16,161 nucleotides of DNA from Thermoplasmata archaeon (lineage in GTDB: Archaea; Thermoplasmatota; Thermoplasmata; UBA10834): NCBI GenBank assembly GCA_013329135.1, contig DUKU01000062.1:1141-17301 (forward strand). Direction: 5' to 3'. Under the pieces are notes generated by a model. That model did not search any database and was not told the DNA's origin. It saw only the letters and a list, made by a program, of their open reading frames with translations. The position numbers and the translations under genes are program-made. Position 1 is the stretch's first letter, and each line of letters begins with the position of its first letter. Shown here one piece after another: positions 1-4,368 of the stretch.

Positions 1-1176
1 TGCAAGGCGATCAACAAGAACAAGGACCTGTCATACATCCACACCAACCGGTGGAACACCGTCGCTGTCATATCGGACGGCACGAGGGTTCTGGGCCTCG
101 GGGACATAGGTCCCGAGGCGGGCATGCCGGTCATGGAGGGCAAGTCGCTCCTGTTCAAGTACCTCGGCGGAGTGGACGCATACCCGATCTGCCTGGGCAC
201 GAAGGACCCCGAGAAGATCATCGAGACCGTCAAGATACTCCAGCCCTCCCTTGGCGGAGTGAACCTGGAGGACATCTCGCAGCCGAAGTGCTTCTACATA
301 CTCGAACGCCTGAGGGCCGAGTGCGAGATACCCGTCTGGCACGACGACCAGCAGGGCACGGGCACGATCGTCGCCGCAGGCGCGATAAACGCGGCGAAGA
401 TGGTCGGGAAGAAGCCCTCCGAGATGAAGGCCGTGTTCATCGGCGCGGGCGCTGCGAACATCGCCATATCGAGGATCATGCAGGTCTCCGGCTTCAAGTG
501 GGGCAACATGGTCATGTGCGACTCCAAGGGCACGCTCCACCTCGGCAGAGAGGACACGAAGGCCGAGTACAAGGAGAAGTGGTTCATGTGCGAGCACTCG
601 AACAAGGAAGGCCTCGTGGGCACTCCCGCGGACGCCATGAAGGGTGCGGATATCGTTGTCGCGGCTTCAAAGCCAGGCCCCGGCACGGTCAAGCCCGAAT
701 GGATCAAAGGCATGGCGGACGATTCGATAGTGTTCGCGACCGCGAACCCGATACCTGAGATATGGCCGTGGGAGGCCAAGGAGGCCGGGGCGAAGATCGT
801 CGCTACGGGCAGGTCCGATTTCCCGAACCAGGTCAACAACTCGCTCGGGTTCCCCGGCATATTCAGGGGTACGCTCGACGTGAAGGCTAGGACCATCTCC
901 GACACGATGTGCCTGGCCGCGGTCCTGGAGATCGCGAAGACGGCCGAGGACAACGGCCTGAGGGAGGACTACATCGTCCCGACGATGGATGACTGGGAGG
1001 TCTTCCCGAGGGAGGCCGCAGCCGTCGGCACGGCCGCTGTCAACGAGGGGCTCGCCAGGGAGAAGAAGAGCCGGAAGGAACTCTACGAACTCGCGTCGGT
1101 CATCATCAAGAGGGCGAGGGACCAGACGAAGTACCTCATGAAGGGCGGGTACATCCTGCCGCCCCCGAAGGCCTGA
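1..1176 (+). CDS. Malic enzyme (malate dehydrogenase, oxaloacetate-decarboxylating), 5' end missing
   Basis: This is the last 391 codons of a malic enzyme. The family oxidatively decarboxylates malate to pyruvate and CO2 using NAD(P)+ and a divalent metal in the cytosol, linking the C4 acids to pyruvate. The reading frame is open from base 1, so the start and the N-terminal part, including the family's catalytic Tyr region, lie outside the window. Visible landmarks, numbered from the first visible codon, are the MEGK...FKYLGGVDAYPI segment holding the catalytic Lys, the metal-binding E90-D91 in LEDIS, H114-D115-D116-QQGTGT, and the Rossmann glycines G148-A-G-A-A-N153. Conserved ATANPIPE and NQVNNSLGFPGIFRG blocks follow near the C-terminus. 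The gene ends at TGA 1174-1176 and faces small minus-strand genes, so it is the last gene of its transcript. NAD versus NADP preference cannot be read safely. Family assignment is firm. Confidence 0.95.
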   Translation, partial: CKAINKNKDLSYIHTNRWNTVAVISDGTRVLGLGDIGPEAGMPVMEGKSLLFKYLGGVDAYPICLGTKDPEKIIETVKILQPSLGGVNLEDISQPKCFYILERLRAECEIPVWHDDQQGTGTIVAAGAINAAKMVGKKPSEMKAVFIGAGAANIAISRIMQVSGFKWGNMVMCDSKGTLHLGREDTKAEYKEKWFMCEHSNKEGLVGTPADAMKGADIVVAASKPGPGTVKPEWIKGMADDSIVFATANPIPEIWPWEAKEAGAKIVATGRSDFPNQVNNSLGFPGIFRGTLDVKARTISDTMCLAAVLEIAKTAEDNGLREDYIVPTMDDWEVFPREAAAVGTAAVNEGLAREKKSRKELYELASVIIKRARDQTKYLMKGGYILPPPKA

Positions 1177-1180
1177 AGCC

Positions 1181-1197
1181 CCACGCGATGGACGTGG
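1181..1197 (+). terminator. Small hairpin just after the malic enzyme stop
   Basis: CCACG (1181-1185) and CGTGG (1193-1197) form a 5-bp stem with a 7-nt loop, 4 nt after the malic enzyme stop codon. No strong T-run follows, so a role in transcript 3'-end formation is only a guess. Confidence 0.2.
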
Positions 1198-1270
1198 TCA
1201 AACCTCTTCCAGCAAACCATTTGATCGTATTCTATCCAGGCTGCAGAAGATGAAGGCGTTTGTCCCCTAC

Positions 1271-1294
1271 GCCCCCGTGTCGACTATCGGGGGC
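1271..1294. terminator. GC-rich 7-bp hairpin between convergent genes
   Basis: GCCCCCG (1271-1277) and CGGGGGC (1288-1294) are perfect inverted repeats around a 10-nt loop. The hairpin lies between the convergent malic enzyme gene and the minus-strand zinc-ribbon gene, 6 nt beyond the latter's stop. That position suits a bidirectional 3'-end or transcript-stabilising structure. Neither strand has a poly-T tract directly after it, so terminator activity is inferred from position and stem strength only. Confidence 0.35.
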
Positions 1295-1300
1295 CTTCGT

Positions 1301-1474
1301 TCATCTGGAGAGAGAGACTCCAGGGGCGTCGGGGACGTCGATTGTGATGTCGTCCGAATGAGCGTGTTCCTCCCGCTCCTTCCTGAAGACGTTGCCGCAC
1401 CTCGGGCATCTCGCCGAGCTGCATCCGCACGCCCGCCCGCAGTAGGAACAGGTCCGTTCATCGCTCGCCAGCAA
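1301..1474 (-). CDS. Small Cys-rich zinc-ribbon protein (57 aa)
   Basis: This short gene encodes a 57-residue protein with six cysteines packed into 18 residues: C9-x2-C12, C16-x-C18 and C23-x2-C26, with CPRCGNVF resembling a zinc-knuckle rubredoxin-type turn. A charged stretch (RKEREEHAHSDD) and a short acidic tail follow. The cysteine spacing supports zinc binding. The target, whether nucleic acid or protein, is unknown and I do not recognise a named family. The TTG start at 1474 was chosen because GAGG lies 5 nt upstream; GTG at 1480 would add two residues. The start overlaps the end of the upstream minus-strand gene by 17 nt, suggesting translational coupling. The stop TGA is at 1303-1301. 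It could instead be the detached C-terminal part of the upstream gene after a frameshift. Confidence 0.55.
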   Translation of the reverse strand: MLASDERTCSYCGRACGCSSARCPRCGNVFRKEREEHAHSDDITIDVPDAPGVSLSR

Positions 1475-1895
1475 ACTCACCTCTCGGGGAGAGTCCGTTG
1501 AGCAGCCGTTCGTCGGAGAGAGTGCTGATCACAGGGCCGCAGTGAGCCGACTGCTCGCGTGGCATCGCGCTTGATTTGATCAGGCCAGTCCCAGTCATGG
1601 AGCCAGTCCCGCCCGGGAGTCTCAGGCACGAGTCCCTGACTGCTGCCGATGAGAGCCAGCTCGCGTCCCTCTCGCCGTACTCTGTGCGGACGTAGCGGAC
1701 CACCTCATCGTGGAGTCTCCCGGCCGAGGGGAGCACATGGTGTCCCATGTTCATATCGTGCGCCCCCTGGAGGCTATCTCTGTGTTCATCCAGATCTCGA
1801 AGGGCGCGGATCTTCGCGCCCTGAATGTCAGAGCTCCGGGGAATGCCTTGGCGGTCCTTCCGAGCAAGTTCAATCAGCTCCTTGTTGGACACCAA
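1458..1895 (-). CDS. Hypothetical protein, about 145 aa, unrecognised
   Basis: I do not recognise this protein. By a hand count over the first 95 codons, GC is about 68% at position 1, 44% at position 2 and 74% at position 3, which is the ordering expected of real coding sequence in a GC-rich genome. The N-terminal half is charged and probably helical (KELIELARKDRQ, then KIRALRDLDEHRDSL). The C-terminal third is rich in Gly, Ser and Thr and looks less ordered, so the gene may be decaying. Translation would start at TTG 1895 or GTG 1892. No good ribosome binding site precedes either, but a TATA-like element at 1908-1916 sits about 20 nt upstream, which fits a leaderless transcript. It is divergent from the ArsR-like gene and followed by the overlapping zinc-ribbon gene. 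No transmembrane segment or signal peptide is seen. Confidence 0.4.
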   Translation of the reverse strand: MVSNKELIELARKDRQGIPRSSDIQGAKIRALRDLDEHRDSLQGAHDMNMGHHVLPSAGRLHDEVVRYVRTEYGERDASWLSSAAVRDSCLRLPGGTGSMTGTGLIKSSAMPREQSAHCGPVISTLSDERLLNGLSPRGEFAGER

Positions 1896-1907
1896 TGGTG
1901 CTTTGTC

Positions 1908-1916
1908 CTAATAAAA
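1908..1916 (-). promoter_or_regulatory. TATA-like element for the minus-strand gene pair
   Basis: On the minus strand this reads TTTTATTAG, about 20 nt upstream of the TTG/GTG start of the 145-residue gene, in a markedly AT-rich patch (about 1905-2010) within GC-rich DNA. The distance suggests a leaderless or near-leaderless mRNA. No transcription data are available. Confidence 0.35.
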
Positions 1917-1970
1917 CCTTCGTTTTAATGAGTAATACATGCGTGATAATACGAAAAACGACATAGTAGT

Positions 1971-1988
1971 GCGAAAAGCATTATATTA
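1971..1988 (+). promoter_or_regulatory. BRE/TATA promoter of the ArsR-like gene
   Basis: A purine-rich BRE-like stretch (GCGAAAAG, 1971-1978) runs into ATTATATTA (1980-1988). The predicted start of transcription is near 2009, giving a short leader that begins close to the GGTGAT ribosome binding site at 2011-2016. Partly repeated motifs flank the box: GTTTTAA at 1922 and 2003, GTGATAA at 1943 and 2012, and CGAAAA at 1952 and 1972. These are possible operators. Confidence 0.6.
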
Positions 1989-2021
1989 CTGTGACACCAT
2001 ATGTTTTAACGGTGATAACGC

Positions 2022-2633
2022 TTGAAGTCGATCAAGACCATCAAGGACCCAAAGGCCTTCGAGCTGCTGGCTGATGAGACCCGGAGGAAGATCATCTACC
2101 TCCTGAGGGTCAAGGAGATGACGGTAAGCCAGATCGCCGCCGAGATGGGACTCACTGTTCAGGCGATATATCACCACATCAGGAAGTTGAAGGCTGCGGC
2201 CATGGTCGAGGTCTCGCGCGAGGAGCGCGTTGGTCACTTCATAGAGACATATTATCGGTCCGCCGCGGAGATGTTCATGCTCTCTCACGGCGAGGCTGCC
2301 CATAAGCAGACATACAGCGAGTTGGCGAAGGGCGCCCTCGAGGGACTGGCAAAGCTGGGCCTCTTGACCCCTATGGACCCCGACGCAGTTTCGAAGGTCG
2401 CAGGGATCGTCAAGGAAATGGACTCCTGCTGCAAGACAAACGAATGGTCGGACAAGATTGGAGAGATGGGCGATGTCGCCTTCTTCGTCAAGCAGAGCAT
2501 GATGGAGTATGTCGCCCTGCTGTCAGAGGACGATGAGCAGTTCGAACAGAGCGTCAGGCTCCAGAGGGAACTGAGAGACGTCCTGCGGTCGTATGGTGCG
2601 CGGCCCGCGAAGGCCAAGCCTAAGAAGAAGTGA
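2022..2633 (+). CDS. ArsR-like winged helix-turn-helix transcriptional regulator
   Basis: This 203-residue protein has an N-terminal winged helix-turn-helix of the ArsR type, at about residues 8-75. KAFELLADETRRKIIYLL is the usual first helix, MTVSQIAAEMGLTVQAIYHH covers helix-turn-helix and recognition helix, and a wing follows (about VEVSREERVGHFIETYY). The remaining 120 or so residues are helical, probably a dimerisation or sensor domain, and end in a lysine-rich tail (AKAKPKKK). A Cys pair (DSCCKT, near residue 130) could bind a metal or sense redox state, but this is a guess. The TTG start is supported by GGTGAT 5 nt upstream and by a TATA box at 1980-1988. Repeats around the promoter suggest autoregulation and possibly control of the divergent minus-strand pair. 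The ligand and regulon are unknown. Confidence 0.85.
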   Translation: MKSIKTIKDPKAFELLADETRRKIIYLLRVKEMTVSQIAAEMGLTVQAIYHHIRKLKAAAMVEVSREERVGHFIETYYRSAAEMFMLSHGEAAHKQTYSELAKGALEGLAKLGLLTPMDPDAVSKVAGIVKEMDSCCKTNEWSDKIGEMGDVAFFVKQSMMEYVALLSEDDEQFEQSVRLQRELRDVLRSYGARPAKAKPKKK

Positions 2634-2653
2634 GTTCCCTCATCATCCGGTAG

Positions 2654-2920
2654 TCAGAGCAGTCCCATCTCGACTATCTCGACGCTCTGCACGCCGGGCA
2701 CGCCGGATATGGCCGTCTCGACCTGCTCCGCGCCGCCCTTCTTGTCGTCGAGCACGATGAGCACATGGAGCGCCTTGAGCCCGAATGCGACAGGTCTCTT
2801 CTCTGCCATCTTCAGCGCTGCGCCTTCAGGCAGGGCCGCCTTGATGCCCTTCTCGAGCTTGTCAAGGTCCACGTCGATGTCCTCTGGCAGGACCCTGTAT
2901 TGGAGGCCGACTTCACCCAA
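2654..2920 (-). CDS. ef1b: Translation elongation factor 1-beta (aEF-1beta)
   Basis: This 88-residue protein matches archaeal EF-1beta, the guanine nucleotide exchange factor that recharges EF-1alpha with GTP during elongation. Family features include the start VGLQYRVLPEDIDVDLDKL, the FGLKALHVLIVLDD core strand after a basic segment, and the GVQSVEIVEMGLL C-terminus. Its length is normal for archaea, which carry only the exchange domain. The start is TTG at 2920, with GAGGTG (2932-2927) 6 nt upstream. That ribosome binding site overlaps the stop region of the upstream zinc-finger gene, only 10 nt away, so the two are one operon. The 3' end converges on the ArsR-like gene with a 20-nt gap. 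Confidence 0.93.
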   Translation of the reverse strand: MGEVGLQYRVLPEDIDVDLDKLEKGIKAALPEGAALKMAEKRPVAFGLKALHVLIVLDDKKGGAEQVETAISGVPGVQSVEIVEMGLL

Positions 2921-2930
2921 TCAAAACACC

Positions 2931-3101
2931 TCACGGACCTGTGAACCCGCATGCGGGGCACTTGTAGTGCACGCTCTGGTCCCTGCAGTTCATGCACCGT
3001 CCGATCTCGGCCTGCCCGCACTTTGGACAGAGGAACGTTGTCTCTGTCTTCTTCACAAGGCGGATCCCGCAAGAGGAGCAGACCTTCTCCTGGCTTTCCA
3101 A
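2931..3101 (-). CDS. Small four-CxxC zinc-finger protein upstream of aEF-1beta (56 aa)
   Basis: This 56-residue protein has four CxxC pairs, C8/C11, C25/C28, C36/C39 and C48/C51, so it can hold two zinc ions. The pattern CSSCG, CPKCG, CMNCRDQ and CPACGFTGP fits the archaeal small zinc-finger family represented by Haloferax HVO_2753. As I recall, that family also sits beside aEF-1beta, and an RNA-binding or translation-related role has been suggested for it. The start is TTG at 3101, with GAGGT 8 nt upstream. A TATA-like element about 40 nt upstream (3138-3145) would give a short leader. Only 10 nt separates it from the EF-1beta gene, so co-expression with translation is very likely. The biochemical role is unproven. 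Confidence 0.85.
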   Translation of the reverse strand: MESQEKVCSSCGIRLVKKTETTFLCPKCGQAEIGRCMNCRDQSVHYKCPACGFTGP

Positions 3102-3137
3102 GTTCTTCTACCTCGGGGCTGAGGAATATCCTATCTG

Positions 3138-3145
3138 TATATAAT
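3138..3145. promoter_or_regulatory. TATA box, probably shared by divergent genes
   Basis: TATATAAT sits between the zinc-finger/aEF-1beta operon (minus) and the flavodoxin gene (plus). It is about 35-40 nt from each start codon, so TBP bound in either orientation would give leaders of about 10-15 nt. No second AT-rich box is visible in the 74-nt gap. Confidence 0.6.
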
Positions 3146-3175
3146 GCTATAGCACTCCCCGCGAGCGGGATCGAG

Positions 3176-3634
3176 ATGAAGGGAGTCATCGTCTACGATA
3201 GCGTCTACGGCAACACTGAGCTCGTCGCCAAGATGATCGCGGCGCGGCTCGAGGCCGAGGGTCACTCGGTCCGGCTCGTGCGGGTGAAGGACGCCCTGAA
3301 GGAGCGGACCGAAGGAGACTTTCTGTTCCTGGGCTCTCCTACCAGGATGGGCGGCATGACGGGCAGGATGAAGAAGTTCATCAAGGGCGCGGACTGGGAC
3401 GCCTGGGGGAAGAAACCCGTCGCGGCCTTCGACACCGAGATGGATGAAGTGATCGCCAAGGACGGCGCGAGCGCGGCCGCGAAGATGCACGACCTGGTGC
3501 GTTCCAAGGGCGCGAAGGTACACACGCCCGTCCTCAAGGTGGGCGTGACCGGGGTCAGAGGGCCCCTGTCGCTCGGTTCGGAGAAGGGCATCGAGGCATA
3601 TGTGAGCGAATTCCTGTCATCGGCTGCATGCTGA
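3176..3634 (+). CDS. Flavodoxin-domain protein
   Basis: This 152-residue protein has a single flavodoxin fold, a cytosolic FMN-binding electron carrier. MKGVIVYDSVYGNTELVAKMI carries beta-strand 1 and the phosphate-binding loop (residues 9-14, S-V-Y-G-N-T). FLFLGSPTRMGGMTGRMKKFI corresponds to the second FMN loop region, followed by KKPVAAFDTEMDE. The length is normal for a short-chain flavodoxin and there is no fused domain. The ATG at 3176 is chosen because the TATA box at 3138-3145 would place transcription start near 3166; the ribosome binding site is weak. It is divergent from the zinc-finger/aEF-1beta operon and followed by an AT-rich promoter zone. Redox partners cannot be inferred from the neighbours. 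Confidence 0.88.
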   Translation: MKGVIVYDSVYGNTELVAKMIAARLEAEGHSVRLVRVKDALKERTEGDFLFLGSPTRMGGMTGRMKKFIKGADWDAWGKKPVAAFDTEMDEVIAKDGASAAAKMHDLVRSKGAKVHTPVLKVGVTGVRGPLSLGSEKGIEAYVSEFLSSAAC

Positions 3635-3712
3635 GGCCTCGACATACTGGCATGTCTGCGGGTCACAGGCACACCAGACCGCGTGATACTGACTGGCACA
3701 GGGTGGGTACAT
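3617..3712 (-). CDS. Candidate 31-residue Cys-rich microprotein (speculative)
   Basis: On the minus strand an ATG at 3712 opens a 31-codon frame with five cysteines (at positions 5, 14, 16, 21 and 29, including a WCACDPQTC core) and ends at TGA 3619-3617, overlapping the flavodoxin 3' end by 18 nt. A strong TATA-like tract (3747-3760) lies about 40 nt upstream of the ATG, which would give a short leader. There is no convincing ribosome binding site. Such a short Cys-rich frame can arise by chance, so this is a candidate only. Confidence 0.2.
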   Translation of the reverse strand: MYPPCASQYHAVWCACDPQTCQYVEASACSR

Positions 3713-3746
3713 AATCGTTGTCCAAGCGGGGCAATTTATCTTGGGA

Positions 3747-3760
3747 TTTATATTTAAAAT
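3747..3760. promoter_or_regulatory. Strong TATA-like tract upstream of the tRNA region
   Basis: TTTATATTTAAAAT is the most AT-rich tract of the gap between the flavodoxin and tRNA genes. Read forward, it would start transcription near 3779, about 100 nt before the tRNA. Read in reverse, it would serve the candidate microprotein. The T-rich stretch may also end the flavodoxin transcript. Confidence 0.4.
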
Positions 3761-3821
3761 GAGCACAACAAAGGGTGACACCCTCGCTCGGGCCGGGGAA
3801 TCCGTTGATTCAAAGGAGTCA

Positions 3822-3829
3822 TTAAATAC
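3822..3829 (+). promoter_or_regulatory. TATA box for tRNA-Lys (and perhaps the RNA polymerase operon)
   Basis: TTAAATAC, preceded by the purine-rich CAAAGGAG, predicts transcription start near 3850, about 30 nt before the mature tRNA 5' end. A short hairpin (GGCCTGC 3845-3851 with GCAGCC 3856-3861, TAAC loop, one bulged C) straddles the predicted start. No comparable box lies between the tRNA and rpoH. Confidence 0.55.
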
Positions 3830-3902
3830 TTGAAGAGACTACACGGCCTGCTAACGCAGCCTAGGGTATCCACGCCGCCCAGGGCCCGTAGCTCAGCTAG
3901 GT

Positions 3903-3943
3903 AGGAAATCTCATGCATTCTCGATGTGTCGGTTTCCCTAGAA
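3903..3943 (+). other. tRNA intron 1, D-loop position 20/21 (41 nt)
   Basis: The exon segment CTAG (3897-3900) pairs with intron CTAG (3938-3941) as the 4-bp central helix. It is flanked by 3-nt bulges GTA (3901-3903) and AAA (3942-3944). The inner intron stem is GGAAA/TTTCC (3904-3908 with 3933-3937). The outer helix is the tRNA D-stem, with two unpaired bases (AG) on its 5' side, so the motif is slightly relaxed. Cutting GT^A and AA^A restores a normal D-loop. Confidence 0.85.
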
Positions 3944-3982
3944 AGAGCATCTGCCTTTTAAGCAGGTGGCCCGGGGTTCGAA

Positions 3983-4012
3983 TGACTATGCCTAACAGAC
4001 TAGTCTCGGAAA
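3983..4012 (+). other. tRNA intron 2, T-loop position 59/60 (30 nt)
   Basis: The T-stem CGGGG/CCCCG is the outer helix. Exon TTCG (3977-3980) pairs with intron CGGA (4007-4010), with one T-G wobble, as the central helix. The two bulges are both AAT (3981-3983 and 4011-4013), and the inner stem is GACTA/TAGTC with one extra T beside it. Cutting AA^T at both sites restores TTCGAAT. The intron also contains a perfect 10-nt palindrome at 3997-4006. Confidence 0.85.
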
Positions 4013-4106
4013 TCCCCGCGGGCCCGCCGGGCGACGGTATCGGTCTGTGGGAGAAACGGGGGAGCGGCGACCAGTGGAACATCCTTGGGCTCGTGCGGTG
4101 ATGTAG

Positions 4107-4364
4107 ATGGCCGGAGAATTTAACGTTCTGGAGCATGAGCTCGTGCCCGAGCATCATCTCCTGTCGGAGAAGGAGGCCGAGAAGATTCTGAAGGACCTGA
4201 AGCTGACCAAAGACCAGCTTCCGAAGATCAGGATCTCGGACCCGTGCATTCGCGCACTCGACGCGATATCGGGCCCAGTCGAAGAGGGAATGGTAGTCAA
4301 GATCGTCAGACGCAGCCGGACCAGCGGCGTCTCAACCAGCTACAGGCTGGTCGTGCGGGGGTGA
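4107..4364 (+). CDS. rpoH: DNA-directed RNA polymerase subunit H
   Basis: This 85-residue protein is archaeal RpoH (the RPB5 C-terminal domain), a core subunit at the downstream DNA cleft. Signature segments are the FNVLEHELVPEHHLLSEKEA start, QLPKIRISDPCIRALDA in the middle, and VVKIVRRSRTSGVSTSYRLV at the end. The length is typical. ATG at 4107 is preceded by GGTGATG. It opens the RNA polymerase operon, with rpoB starting 5 nt after its stop. The 80 nt between the tRNA-Lys gene and this start is GC-rich and holds no clear TATA box, so its promoter may be that of the tRNA. Confidence 0.96.
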   Translation: MAGEFNVLEHELVPEHHLLSEKEAEKILKDLKLTKDQLPKIRISDPCIRALDAISGPVEEGMVVKIVRRSRTSGVSTSYRLVVRG

Positions 4365-4368
4365 ACCC

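Larger units (their letters stand above)
3882..4026 (+). tRNA. tRNA-Lys(UUU) with two non-canonical introns
   Basis: Three exons (3882-3902, 3944-3982, 4013-4026) join to a complete 74-nt tRNA. The acceptor stem is GGGCCCG with CGGGCCC (4019-4025). U8-A9 are followed by D-stem GCTC/GAGC and a D-loop with G18G19. The anticodon stem TCTGC/GCAGG closes loop CTTTTAA with anticodon TTT at 3957-3959. T-stem CGGGG/CCCCG closes loop TTCGAAT, and the discriminator is G73 (4026). CCA is not encoded. The anticodon loop, the usual archaeal intron site, is uninterrupted. The D-loop instead holds a 41-nt insert after U20 and the T-loop a 30-nt insert after A59, each flanked by sequence able to form a bulge-helix-bulge. 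Exon boundaries are set by assuming cleavage after the second bulge base; the T-loop junction has an AAT repeat and could shift by up to 3 nt. Standard tRNA scans would probably miss this gene. Confidence 0.9.

Noticed and set aside
51..758. An open frame of 235 codons overlapping the malic enzyme in another frame
   Set aside because: The overlapping frame encodes an unmistakable malic enzyme; this one is rich in Arg, Gly and His as expected of an out-of-frame shadow.
1250..1501. A plus-strand frame of 83 codons after the malic enzyme
   Set aside because: It has no ribosome binding site and runs antisense to the zinc-ribbon gene, whose cysteine pattern is the more convincing signal.
1649..1966. 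Plus-strand frames opposite the 145-residue gene
   Set aside because: The codon-position GC pattern favours the minus strand, and the plus frames end in the AT-rich promoter zone without any domain.
3903..3943. A C/D-box guide RNA inside the D-loop intron, as known in some archaeal tRNA-Trp introns
   Set aside because: At 41 nt it is too short and has no RTGATGA or CTGA boxes in the required order.
3913..4101. A 62-codon frame through the tRNA and its introns
   Set aside because: It lies inside a well-formed tRNA gene and its 3' flank and has no ribosome binding site or recognisable motif.
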